NCBI RefSeq assembly: GCF_900444995.1
Contig: NZ_UAPQ01000001.1
Location: 434,001 to 498,000, forward strand
Reading direction: 5' to 3'
DNA from: Actinomyces bovis
GTDB taxonomy: Bacteria; Actinomycetota; Actinomycetes; Actinomycetales; Actinomycetaceae
Length of the DNA stretch: 64,000 nucleotides
Below the pieces are notes generated by a model. The model was not told the origin of the DNA and did not search any database. It saw nothing but the letters and a program-made list of their open reading frames with translations. Both the position numbers and the translations under genes were made by a program. This document shows positions 25,446-32,290 of this stretch, piece by piece; the stretch's first letter is position 1; the number at the start of each line of letters is the position of its first letter.

Positions 25446-25757
25446 TCAGGCTTCGGAGACGATTGGTTCGCTCTGGCGGGGGCCGGGTTCCAGTGGTTGT
25501 TGGTCCTCAGGATGCTGTCTGTACTCGACTGGGAGGTTGTCGCGTATGGCCACGCTCATTGCGTAGCTGTTGAACGTGATGGCAACAGGGGTGTGCCTAC
25601 TGAGGTAGAGGAAGGTCTCTTCTCCTTCGAGATCGAGAAGCCACAAGACACCGTGGCCCCGCCGTTGGATCTCGTCAAGCATGGCGTAGGTGTCTTGCAG
25701 GTGCTTGTCGTCCACGAGCCATTCCCGGTTGTCGGCGCTCAGCTTGAAAGTTGCCAT
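25446..25757 (-). CDS. Hypothetical protein of the integrated element
   Basis: A 103-residue, mostly acidic soluble protein starting MATFKLSADNREWLVDDKHL. It has a predicted alpha/beta pattern and no membrane segment or recognised motif. The start at 25757 has AAGGAG 8 nt upstream. The frame is open to 25904, but the added part is Arg/Pro-rich and looks like reverse-strand noise. It lies alone on the minus strand between two plus-strand genes. I do not recognise the family and assign no function. Confidence 0.6.
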   Translation of the reverse strand: MATFKLSADNREWLVDDKHLQDTYAMLDEIQRRGHGVLWLLDLEGEETFLYLSRHTPVAITFNSYAMSVAIRDNLPVEYRQHPEDQQPLEPGPRQSEPIVSEA

Positions 25758-25951
25758 AGGGACTACTCCTTGCTTGGGGTGCGGCGGTCGGTCCGTCGTC
25801 ACCTCACGGGTTTGGGTAAATGGTTTGCCCGCCCCTGTGGGCCTAGCGACGGTGAAGTGTCGCGAGCCCCGGGTGGGAGGGCGTCTGGCAGGGCGTTCTC
25901 CCACCCACCCACTGTCCAGTCAACCACTGACACGAACCGAGGTGGTGCGAG

Positions 25952-26326
25952 ATGAGTATTTTGGCGATGAACTGGGTGTGGACCCTTGAGGACCTTGGGC
26001 CGTCGGAGACCTTGGTTCTCTTGGCGTTGGCTGACGCTGCCGATGATGACGGGTTTTGTTGGCCGTCGCAGGCTTTCTTGGCGCGCAAGAGCAGGCAGAC
26101 TGACCGCAACGTGCGACGGATCCTCAACCGTTTGGAGGGCATGGGGTTACTGCGCGTCGAGGCGCGCTCTTCCACGCATGGGCGCCGTTCCAACCTGTAC
26201 TACCTCAACGTTGGGTTTTCCTTGGAATCAGAGCAACAGGACAATTTGTCCGGTTGCGAGGACCAGGGAGTGCATAAAAATGCACAGGCCTTGGATAGTG
26301 GCGGTATTGCGGCAACCGGACACTGA
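25952..26326 (+). CDS. Winged-helix replication-type protein, N-terminal part (frame broken)
   Basis: A 124-residue product that starts MSILAMNWVWTLEDLGPSET and carries a helix-turn-helix of the phage/plasmid replication-initiator type (PSQAFLARKSRQTDRNVRRI, spanning about residues 39-58, with wing GRRSNLYYLN). Typical relatives are two to three times longer. The frame ends at a TGA inside the first of two iteron copies. Protein-like sequence continues first in the +1 frame (RQPDTDVLLQPDTDVRLH) and then returns to this frame by about 26555. So this may be a frameshifted gene spanning to 27013. An origin of replication could be nested here, as in lambda O-type genes. GAGGTGG precedes the ATG. 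Confidence 0.65.
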   Translation: MSILAMNWVWTLEDLGPSETLVLLALADAADDDGFCWPSQAFLARKSRQTDRNVRRILNRLEGMGLLRVEARSSTHGRRSNLYYLNVGFSLESEQQDNLSGCEDQGVHKNAQALDSGGIAATGH

Positions 26327-26361
26327 TGTCCTCCTGCAACCGGACACTGATGTCCGGTTGC
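26247..26361. repeat. Four 11-bp iterons, two forming a perfect palindrome (candidate origin)
   Basis: TGTCCGGTTGC lies at 26247-26257 and 26351-26361, and its reverse complement GCAACCGGACA at 26312-26322 and 26336-26346. The last two form a perfect 11-bp inverted repeat around CTGA. Clustered iterons within or next to a replication gene are typical of initiator-bound origins. Confidence 0.7.
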
Positions 26362-26569
26362 ATATAAGAACCACCAGTAAGAACCACCAAACCAAACCAG
26401 ACCAGTCCTGTACCTCACCGGCCGAGCATCGTGTGGATGAGGGCCGGTTGGGTTCGGTCAGGTCGGGGCAGATCGACGAGGCCTGTGTGGGGGGCTTGGC
26501 CGCTGGCGCGGCTGGTCCCGGGGCTGGTGCTGCTGGGCGGCCTGGTCGGGGGGCTCGGCTGAGGACCTG

Positions 26570-27013
26570 GTGCTGGTGGGGCGGTGTTTGCCGGAGTCGA
26601 TGCGGGCACTGGACCCAGCAGGGCTGGCCATGGTGGTGGGTCTGCTGCGTGAGCGTCTGGGGGCGGGCTGGTCCCCGTCCCAGCTCCGGCGGGTGATGGA
26701 TCAGCCGCTGCCGCCCAAGGTGGGCCGGATGTCGTCGTTGGTTGCCTCACGCCTGGAACGCAACGCGGACCCTGCTCTGGCGCCCGGTGTGGGTGAGCTG
26801 GGGCTGAGTGAGGACGAGCTCCACGCGCTAGCTCGTCGGCGTAGTGACGAGCTAGCTAGACCAGGTCCACGCCCACGGCACCGTGATCTGGTGTTTGAGC
26901 GGGCTTTGGCCCAGGTGGCTCTTGAGATGCCTGGCGCGAGCAGGGTAGAGCTGGCGCGGGCTGCTGGTGAGCGGCTGCGCTCTGGTGGCGAGGGAGCCAC
27001 TGGTGCTGCTTGA
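26570..27013 (+). pseudogene. C-terminal part of the broken replication-type gene
   Basis: A 147-codon open stretch in the same frame as the gene at 25952, separated from it by several stops. It encodes GLLRERLGAGWSPSQLRRV and RMSSLVASRLERNADPAL, a helical region like the C-termini of long HTH replication proteins of actinobacterial elements. No Shine-Dalgarno or ATG marks an independent start (first candidate is GTG 26570). The simplest reading is that it belongs to the same gene and was separated by two compensating indels around 26300 and 26550. Independent expression is possible but less likely. Confidence 0.5.
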
Positions 27014-27075
27014 AGCCCCGCTTTAGGGCTGTTGATTCCCCGTTTTCCCTATGAGTTCCTGAAGAGGTGTTTGTG

Positions 27076-27789
27076 ATGAGTGTTTATGCCGGCGCCAGGA
27101 GGGCGCGGATCCCTGCGGTGGCTGAGGATGGTCCGCGTCCGTGGAGGGTGTGGGCTCGCTCGCTGGTGGGTTTGAGCGCGACACAGGCTGCGGTGATCAA
27201 GGTTTTGGCTGGGTTGGCGGATTGGCGCAGGGAGATGATCGTGTCGGTGGACTGGCTGGTTCAGGAGTCGATGCGACCTGAGCGCTCGGTTAAGCGGGCT
27301 TTGGCTGAGTTGGAGGATGACGGGGTGTTGGTGCGTCGTCGTCACCGTTGTGGGGGTCATCAGGCCGCGAACTTGGTCTCGCTGGTTCCAGCTCCGGTGG
27401 TTCGCCCGGTTGGTGAGGCGGTGATGGTCTTCGAGGTGCCGGACTTTGCCTCGGAGGGTGAGGCTGTGGGTGTAGACGACGATGAAGGCTTGCGGGAGTT
27501 GATTGAGCAGGCAATGGAGTCTGGCTGGGTTGGTCCGGTGGTGGAGACTTTGGGGCGTTCGTTGTGGCAGGCCGCTCCCAAGCAGTTGGCTACTGCGATC
27601 CGGCGGGGTCGTGAGCTGTCGCGGATGAGTGCGGATGAGGCGTTGGTGACACCGTCACTGCGGGCCAACGGATCGCTGTGGTCGGCTCCACCGGCCGCTC
27701 AACAGCATGCCACCTCCACTTCGAGGTCCGCCGGGACGGTGTCCCCACAGACCCCGTCCCGTTCATGGCCCAACGCGGAGTCCCCTTGA
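27076..27789 (+). CDS. Winged-helix DNA-binding protein of the element
   Basis: A 237-residue protein with a winged HTH at about residues 30-100: VGLSATQAAVIKVLAGLADW, VDWLVQESMRPERSVKRAL, then the wing EDDGVLVRRRHRCGGHQ. The remaining part is helical with an acidic patch and a Ser/Thr/Pro-rich tail. The fold suggests DNA binding in replication or regulation, next to the replication-type gene. GAAGAGG lies 8 nt before the ATG at 27076. GTG codons at 27073 and 27067 are alternatives. Not recognised beyond the HTH. Confidence 0.6.
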   Translation: MSVYAGARRARIPAVAEDGPRPWRVWARSLVGLSATQAAVIKVLAGLADWRREMIVSVDWLVQESMRPERSVKRALAELEDDGVLVRRRHRCGGHQAANLVSLVPAPVVRPVGEAVMVFEVPDFASEGEAVGVDDDEGLRELIEQAMESGWVGPVVETLGRSLWQAAPKQLATAIRRGRELSRMSADEALVTPSLRANGSLWSAPPAAQQHATSTSRSAGTVSPQTPSRSWPNAESP

Positions 27790-27822
27790 GGTGATGTCCC
27801 TTTTTCCGGCTGCGGGGACGTT

Positions 27823-27885
27823 ATTGGGTGGAGAGGTAAAGACCTCCCCCACCGTCAACCTTGCGGCCACCCTCGCCCCATCGGC
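27823..27885 (+). pseudogene. parA remnant (Walker A region only)
   Basis: This stretch encodes KTSPTVNLAATLAPSA and matches the DNA of the intact parA (33066 on the minus strand), where the protein reads KTSTTVNLAATLVARG. Identity is strongest over ACCGTCAACCTTGCGGCCAC. It is far too short for a gene. A recombination scar or remnant of a second partition gene is likely. Confidence 0.55.
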
Positions 27886-27944
27886 AAGCGCTAGCCGTAG
27901 ATCCAGGCACTGCCCAACTGCCTGAAAGAACCAGTCACCTAGTC

Positions 27945-28223
27945 CTAAAGGAGTTGATCATGGCTGCCTGTGCGAGCAAGGACAAGGGTGCCGTCTTCGT
28001 TGATGGCGTACAGGACAAGCCAGTCGGCCATGATGTGCAACTCACGGTAAGAGGAAAGGTTGCCGGTGAGCTGGTGGTCACGGTGCTGCTTAAGCCAGTC
28101 GGTGCGGCGTTCAGCTACAGCCTGGATCGCAGTCTTAAGCGCTTCCATGTCGTAATGCTTACGCTTGAGGCGCTTAACGTCGCGCAGGAAAGCGGGCCGG
28201 TAAGCGATCTGGCGCTCAGGCAC
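27945..28223 (-). CDS. yafQ: YafQ-family mRNA interferase toxin
   Basis: A RelE-superfamily ribosome-dependent endoribonuclease, 92 residues. It matches YafQ in length and in RPAFLRDVKRLKRKHYD, the central HQLTGNLSSYRELHIMADW and the C-terminal LARTGSHDQLL, which holds the His that is catalytic in E. coli YafQ. The start overlaps the antitoxin stop by 8 bp, so translation is coupled. The pair is a typical plasmid addiction module and would stabilise the element or its circular form. Confidence 0.9.
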   Translation of the reverse strand: MPERQIAYRPAFLRDVKRLKRKHYDMEALKTAIQAVAERRTDWLKQHRDHQLTGNLSSYRELHIMADWLVLYAINEDGTLVLARTGSHDQLL

Positions 28224-28470
28224 GGTTGATGACGTCCATCAGCTCGTCAAGGTCACGGACCGTGATCGTCTCTTCTGCCTCGGCCTCCAAGATCGCGTCA
28301 GCGTAAGGGGTCAGATGAGGCTGGAAAGGCAATTCCTGGTCATGGACCACCTGGTTGAGGAACATGTTGATCGCAGTGGGCATGTCAATCCCCATCCGGT
28401 CCAAAGTTCTCGTCGCCCGTTCCTTAAGCTCACTGTTGGTGCGCACCTGGATACGCGTGTTCAATTCCAT
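28216..28470 (-). CDS. dinJ: DinJ/RelB-family antitoxin
   Basis: An 84-residue antitoxin beginning MELNTRIQVRTNSELKERAT, a ribbon-helix-helix DNA-binding domain, followed by a helix and a negatively charged tail that should wrap the toxin. The start at 28470 has GGAGG 7 nt upstream. An in-frame ATG seven codons earlier lacks one. It precedes yafQ with an 8-bp overlap. The TA complex usually represses its own promoter, which here would lie at about 28496-28512. Confidence 0.88.
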   Translation of the reverse strand: MELNTRIQVRTNSELKERATRTLDRMGIDMPTAINMFLNQVVHDQELPFQPHLTPYADAILEAEAEETITVRDLDELMDVINRA

Positions 28471-28495
28471 CACTCGACCTCCGCTTGTCATCTGT

Positions 28496-28512
28496 TTGTA
28501 CTACTATTGTAC
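28496..28512 (-). promoter_or_regulatory. dinJ-yafQ promoter/operator candidate
   Basis: Two TTGTAC words (28496-28501 and 28507-28512) are spaced 11 bp. On the minus strand TACAAT (28511-28506) is a near-perfect -10. The site lies 26 bp before the chosen start. Typical place for TA autoregulation. Confidence 0.55.
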
Positions 28513-28571
28513 TCCACTTGGGGAGGTTGAGGTAGCCCCGCGCCCGTCAACCTTCCGATAGTGAGCCCGTG

Positions 28572-29120
28572 TTATGGCTGGGCGTGACGGTAGACGCTGG
28601 CGCGTGAGACCCCCAATGCGCGGGCGACGGCCGCGACGCTGGCCCCGCCGGCCAGCATGACGCTTGCGGCCTCGGCCTTGTCCTGGCTCCACACGCTGGG
28701 CCGGCCCAGGGTGGTGCCCCGGCGGCGGGCAGCCGCCAGCCCCGCAGCGGTTCTCTCAGCGACCAGGTCACGCTCGAAGGCAGCCAGGGCCGCGAAAACG
28801 TTAAGCATGAGGCGGCCTGTGGCGGTAGTGGTGTCGATGGCCTCATGCAGGCTGCGCAGGGCCACTGCCCTGGCGTGGAGCTCCTCGACTGTGGCCACTA
28901 GGTGGGGCAGGGATCGCCCCAGGCGGTCCAGGCGCCACACCACCAGGGTGTCGCCGGCATTGAGGTTGGCCAGGGCTGCTTCCAAGCCCGGGCGGGCGGC
29001 CAGGGCGCCGGAGGCGGTGTCGGTGTGCACGCGGGTGCACCCGGCCCCCACCAGAGCGTCGAGCTGAAGATCTAGACACTGATCAGGGGTAGAGACACGC
29101 GCGTAGCCGATGGTGGTCAC
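28572..29120 (-). CDS. Serine recombinase (resolvase/invertase family)
   Basis: A 182-residue small serine recombinase. With the GTG start at 29120 the nucleophile falls at Ser10 in TTIGYARVSTPDQCLD, exactly as in gamma-delta resolvase, which supports this start. Further motifs are WRLDRLGRSLPHLV (active-site Arg) and ALAAFERDLVAERT. The C-terminal HTH is GGASVAAVARALGVSRASVY. Such enzymes resolve multimers or invert segments. Here it may resolve dimers of the circular element. It is transcribed towards the dinJ-yafQ genes. An open frame continues upstream to 29255 but adds unrelated residues. Confidence 0.88.
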   Translation of the reverse strand: MTTIGYARVSTPDQCLDLQLDALVGAGCTRVHTDTASGALAARPGLEAALANLNAGDTLVVWRLDRLGRSLPHLVATVEELHARAVALRSLHEAIDTTTATGRLMLNVFAALAAFERDLVAERTAAGLAAARRRGTTLGRPSVWSQDKAEAASVMLAGGASVAAVARALGVSRASVYRHAQP

Positions 29121-29402
29121 TACCCCATCATGACGCTTCCCCGTGCGATGTCGTCGCCACGGGAGGTGTTTTGGACGCGGGTTTTGGACGCGCTGTGCTC
29201 GGCGTGTCGCGGTGATTGGGTGGGGTGTCCTAAAGGGGTCCATTCTGAACAGCACCCAGCGCCATCAGAGGTGCACTCACGTCCCAGGCTCAAAGAGCAG
29301 CCAACCGCTCCCGCTAGGCTGGGTGAGCCTTCTTCGGCACCTTCCCCCGGATCACCCAGTGTCCGGCCGGGGAGGAAAGGAGCCAGGGAGGAGGTGAGGG
29401 CC
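29121..29402. other. Intergenic region upstream of recombinase and small basic protein
   Basis: About 280 bp with divergent starts at each end. A plus-strand frame is open through it but has the composition of noncoding sequence. Promoters for both genes should lie here. I see no clear consensus. Confidence 0.35.
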
Positions 29403-29558
29403 ATGTCCAATCCCAAGCCCAAGGGCAAGGGTAAGGGCAAGAAAGTCCAACAGGACAAGGAAACGGCCCGGAAAGTGAGCGCACTGGTCAACTCTAGCGC
29501 TCGCCTTATCCGGGCCGTCAGTGTCCTTTTGGATGCCCTCGGTAAGTGGTTCGACTGA
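29403..29558 (+). CDS. Small basic protein of the element
   Basis: A 51-residue protein with a Lys/Gly repeat at the N-terminus (NPKPKGKGKGKKVQQDKE), followed by an amphipathic helix (ARLIRAVSVLLDALGKWFD) at the C-terminus. GGGAGGAGG lies about 8 nt before the ATG and a strong terminator follows the stop, both signs of a real gene. The charge and helix could suit nucleic-acid or membrane binding. I do not recognise it. Confidence 0.6.
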   Translation: MSNPKPKGKGKGKKVQQDKETARKVSALVNSSARLIRAVSVLLDALGKWFD

Positions 29559-29571
29559 GCCGCCTACCTCG

Positions 29572-29604
29572 GGGAGCCACCCAGGATGCAACCGGGTGGC
29601 TCCC
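29572..29604 (+). terminator. Terminator after the small basic protein
   Basis: A perfect 11-bp inverted repeat (29572-29582 with 29594-29604) with an 11-nt loop, 14 bp after the stop codon. It is followed by a weakly T-containing tract. It could also serve the convergent integrase gene. Confidence 0.7.
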
Positions 29605-29672
29605 TACCATTATGCCCCACAAACACACTCTTGTCAGGCCTCAGGTGCCTGCATGCAAGGCCAGGTAGTTCC

Positions 29673-30488
29673 TTAGGCTGCCTGCGCGACGGCACGGCGC
29701 ATGGCGTCGTCGGGTGGGGCGACGTAGCGCTGGGTTGTGGCCACGGAGGAGTGCCCCAGGAGCCTCTGAACGGCAAGGATGTCCCGATCGACGCCGTAAG
29801 CCTTGGTGGCGAAGCGGTGACGGAGGCTGTGCAGGCTCCAGCCGGGTGGTAGGACGCGGCTGGCGAGCTTGGAGGCCCAGCGGGGGGAGATGTGTCCGCC
29901 TTCGCGGCTGGACAGCAGCCAGCCCTCACTGTTGCGTGAGGTCGTAGTGCGGATTAGGCTGGCGAGCTCGCTGGTGAGGAAGACGACGCGGTCATGGCCG
30001 CCTTTGGCGTGCACGCGCAGGCTGGTGCCGACCAGGTCCTCCAAAAGGTCTTCCCTGTGGACCTGTACGATCTCGGAGCGACGCAGTCCGAGCGAGCAGG
30101 CCAGGATGAGTATGGTGCGCGTGCGCTCGTCAGCTTTCGTCAGAGCAAGGCGATAGACGGCCTCGGGCGTGGGGTGCGGCGGTGGGACAGGCCGACTGAC
30201 AGCAGGCAGGCCCTCTGCTGCGTCGGATCCGACGACTTCGAAGAGCTGGCGGAAGGTGACGTAGTAGGCGTGCCGGGTCTCGGGCGCCCAGTGCTGGCGT
30301 GCTGCCCACTCCAGCAGGCACCGGCTGTCGACGTCGTTGGGAGAGGAGTCGATGGTACGGGCGAGGTACCGCGCGTGGCGCAAGCGCGTCTGGATGGAGG
30401 CCTCGCGTCGTCCAGCGGCGCGCATGGTGACCTCGAAGTGGCGGATCGGCTCGTCCCAGGTGTCAGGGACCGGAGGTGTTGTGCTCAT
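29673..30488 (-). CDS. Tyrosine recombinase/integrase
   Basis: A 271-residue tyrosine recombinase of the XerC/D-like class. The N-terminal SAM-like DNA-binding domain (1-95) is followed by the catalytic domain with Arg136 (SLGLRRSEI), Lys162, His220 and Arg223 (SLHSLRHRFAT), His246 (LLGHSSVATTQ) and nucleophile Tyr255. All six residues are present, so it should be active. It is the best candidate for integration at tRNA-fMet, although it lies in the middle of the element rather than beside an att site. Lacking the extra arm-binding domain of lambda-type integrases, it could alternatively resolve multimers. A 12-bp palindrome just upstream may control it. Confidence 0.88.
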   Translation of the reverse strand: MSTTPPVPDTWDEPIRHFEVTMRAAGRREASIQTRLRHARYLARTIDSSPNDVDSRCLLEWAARQHWAPETRHAYYVTFRQLFEVVGSDAAEGLPAVSRPVPPPHPTPEAVYRLALTKADERTRTILILACSLGLRRSEIVQVHREDLLEDLVGTSLRVHAKGGHDRVVFLTSELASLIRTTTSRNSEGWLLSSREGGHISPRWASKLASRVLPPGWSLHSLRHRFATKAYGVDRDILAVQRLLGHSSVATTQRYVAPPDDAMRRAVAQAA

Positions 30489-30491
30489 GTC

Positions 30492-30503
30492 CCACGATCG
30501 TGG
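30492..30503. promoter_or_regulatory. Perfect 12-bp palindrome upstream of integrase start
   Basis: CCACGATCGTGG lies 4 bp before the integrase ATG on the minus strand. A regulator bound here would block transcription or translation initiation. Its position is suggestive; there is no other evidence. Confidence 0.4.
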
Positions 30504-30575
30504 TGCCCCTTGTAGGCGGCGGCTAAGAGTCTGGGGACACGCCTCGCCGCCTGGCCCTGGTCCTACGGCGCTCTT

Positions 30576-31232
30576 TCAAAGGGTCAGCCCGCGCTGCCTG
30601 GAGGGTGGCTCAGGGCGGCGTGGCGTCTCGGAATGTGAGGTACGGGCCGCTGTCCGTGGTGGGGTGACGATGTCGAGGAGGCGGCGGGTGCGGTCGAGCT
30701 GCGTGGCCCGCTGGGCGACGTCAGCAGCGATGTACTGGTGGCGTGGCAGGAGGAGACGGGGCGGGTAGGTGCGTTCAAGGAGGTCGATCACCTGGTCAGC
30801 ACTGGTGTAACCGGCGATACGGTAGAGGAGAACGGCGTCTTCAATGTCCTTTTCAGTGCGGCCGGCGTGGACCTTCATGGCGAGCAGGTACTGGGGCGAG
30901 GGCACCTGGACCAGGAGGTTCTCGGACTCGTAGACGGTGCGGGCACCAGCGTCAGCACCGGGCATGAATCCCTTAGCAGCGTCGTTGAGCCAGTCCTCCT
31001 CCAGCCCGTTCTCGGCTGCGATTGCCGCAGCGACCTCCCTCACCACGGGGCTGGGCTCGAAGGCGGCGTCCAGGTCACGGGTGGAGCGGGCACGGTCATA
31101 AGCCAGGGCCATGGCCGCCCCACCGACCACGAAGAGCTGGGCGCTCTCTCCGCGTTCGGCGAGGCGGGCCGAGAGAGCGCCCAGCAGCCCGTTAATCGTG
31201 GTGGCGTCGAGCTCGGGGCCGTGGTTGCTCAT
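30576..31232 (-). CDS. DUF6036-type nucleotidyltransferase, toxin-like
   Basis: A 218-residue protein with a minimal nucleotidyltransferase core: LFVVGGAAMALAYDRARSTR and the metal-binding RDLDAAFEP near residues 55-63, then SPQYLLAMKVHAGRTEKDIE. This is the pattern of AbiEii/MenT-like and DUF6036 enzymes, many of which are toxins of type IV-like TA systems or phage defence. The C-terminus is Arg/Pro-rich. It overlaps the preceding gene by 4 bp, so the two are made together. The substrate cannot be told. Confidence 0.75.
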   Translation of the reverse strand: MSNHGPELDATTINGLLGALSARLAERGESAQLFVVGGAAMALAYDRARSTRDLDAAFEPSPVVREVAAAIAAENGLEEDWLNDAAKGFMPGADAGARTVYESENLLVQVPSPQYLLAMKVHAGRTEKDIEDAVLLYRIAGYTSADQVIDLLERTYPPRLLLPRHQYIAADVAQRATQLDRTRRLLDIVTPPRTAARTSHSETPRRPEPPSRQRGLTL

Positions 31233-31729
31233 GCCCTCTCCAGCCCTCTAGGCGTGATGTAGATACCCCGACGGCGGAAGGCCCGCGGGCTCGTGCGGCG
31301 GGCCTCGTCACGCTCCCAGGAGATGACGTCGGGGTACCAGTTGCTGGTGACCCGCCAGGGCTGGTCGGCCCAGGCGGGCGGCTGCCAGCCGTCGCGCTCA
31401 GCCAGATACTCCGCCAGCGCGGCGAAGGCGGCGTCGACCTCGGCTGCGCCGGTAGGGGCAGGCTCAGCGGCGAAGAACCTCGCCCCCAGTCCCCTCCCCC
31501 CGCGCCGGAGCGTGGAGGTGTAGTCGTCCAAGGCCTGGATGACACTGAAGCGCCACACGTCAGTGAGGCTGCCACCCAGTCGCAGCAGGCTCGCACCTTC
31601 GGCGGCGTCACTGGCTGCGGTGTGCAGGAGGCGGTCATCTCCGGGCTTAGCAGGGCCCTGGCGGGCAGGCTCCGCCTTGGCACGCTCGATGAGCTCGCCG
31701 ACGCTCAAGATAGTCCCTTGGAAAACCAT
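31229..31729 (-). CDS. Partner of the nucleotidyltransferase, putative antitoxin
   Basis: A 166-residue soluble protein beginning MVFQGTILSVGELIERAKAE. It is helical, with Trp-rich patches (WQPPAWADQPWRVTSNWYPD), and ends RRGIYITPRGLERA. No motif is recognised. GGGAGGGGG lies 5 nt before the ATG. The gene precedes and overlaps the nucleotidyltransferase gene by 4 bp, the usual order of antitoxin and toxin. The antitoxin role is inferred from context alone. Confidence 0.6.
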   Translation of the reverse strand: MVFQGTILSVGELIERAKAEPARQGPAKPGDDRLLHTAASDAAEGASLLRLGGSLTDVWRFSVIQALDDYTSTLRRGGRGLGARFFAAEPAPTGAAEVDAAFAALAEYLAERDGWQPPAWADQPWRVTSNWYPDVISWERDEARRTSPRAFRRRGIYITPRGLERA

Positions 31730-31860
31730 GGATGCCCCCTCCCGTTGCTATGACACGCCTAGACCGCTACCGGCACCAGTCTTGCGCACATGAGTGCCCC
31801 AGCGCCAGATGCTCCGCGACGCCACGGCCTGACCTGCCCGGGGCGTGCGCGGCCGAGAAT

Positions 31861-31902
31861 GCTTGCGATGCGGGCGTTGCAAGCATTGTAGGCGTTGCAA
31901 GC
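31861..31902. repeat. Centromere-like repeats downstream of parB
   Basis: CTTGCGATGC (31862-31871) and two copies of GCGTTGCAAGC (31874-31884 and 31892-31902, 18 bp apart). Closely related words lie upstream of parA (33289-33326), so the repeats flank the partition genes on both sides. Confidence 0.6.
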
Positions 31903-31906
31903 GATA

Positions 31907-32290
31907 TCAGCGTGCGGTCCGTCCTGTGGGGATAGTGCCTGTGGGTGTCGGCTTCCACGGGCGGCCGTGGTTGTGGTCTCGTTCCGAGGCCTCTACCGCC
32001 CTGGTGAGCGCCTGGGTGACCCAGGCCTGGAAGCTGGGGTAGTCACCGCCAGGCTCGGCAGCGGCGTTGCGCCACGCAGAGCGCGCCCTGTCGAGCAGCT
32101 CACTGGGCACACGCACCGTCATCGGACGCAGCACCGCCCCGCTGCCAGCGCTAGCAGCGTTGCTGGTGTTAGCAGCGTTGTCGGGGACGGAGGGGTCCGG
32201 GTGGCTGGCAAGCGGGACCTGCACGCCGGTGGCGGCCCGTAGGCCCTCCAGGTCGACGGCGGGCTTCTTGGCCCTGGGTGCAGGCTTCAT
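31907..32290 (-). CDS. Small ParB-like centromere-binding protein
   Basis: A 127-residue protein with a flexible N-terminal half and a C-terminal ribbon-helix-helix-like part (RPMTVRVPSELLDRARSAWR, then YPSFQAWVTQALTRAVEA). Plasmids with type Ib partition use such small RHH proteins with ParA. The ATG at 32290 overlaps the parA stop by one base (TGATG). The upstream open frame to 32467 is antisense to parA coding and was discarded. It should bind the repeats beside the operon and stimulate the ParA ATPase. Confidence 0.75.
   Translation of the reverse strand: MKPAPRAKKPAVDLEGLRAATGVQVPLASHPDPSVPDNAANTSNAASAGSGAVLRPMTVRVPSELLDRARSAWRNAAAEPGGDYPSFQAWVTQALTRAVEASERDHNHGRPWKPTPTGTIPTGRTAR

Noticed and set aside
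25254-25955. 233-codon plus-strand frame in the element
   Set aside because: It is antisense to the 103-aa gene that has a good Shine-Dalgarno, and it covers the long hairpin.
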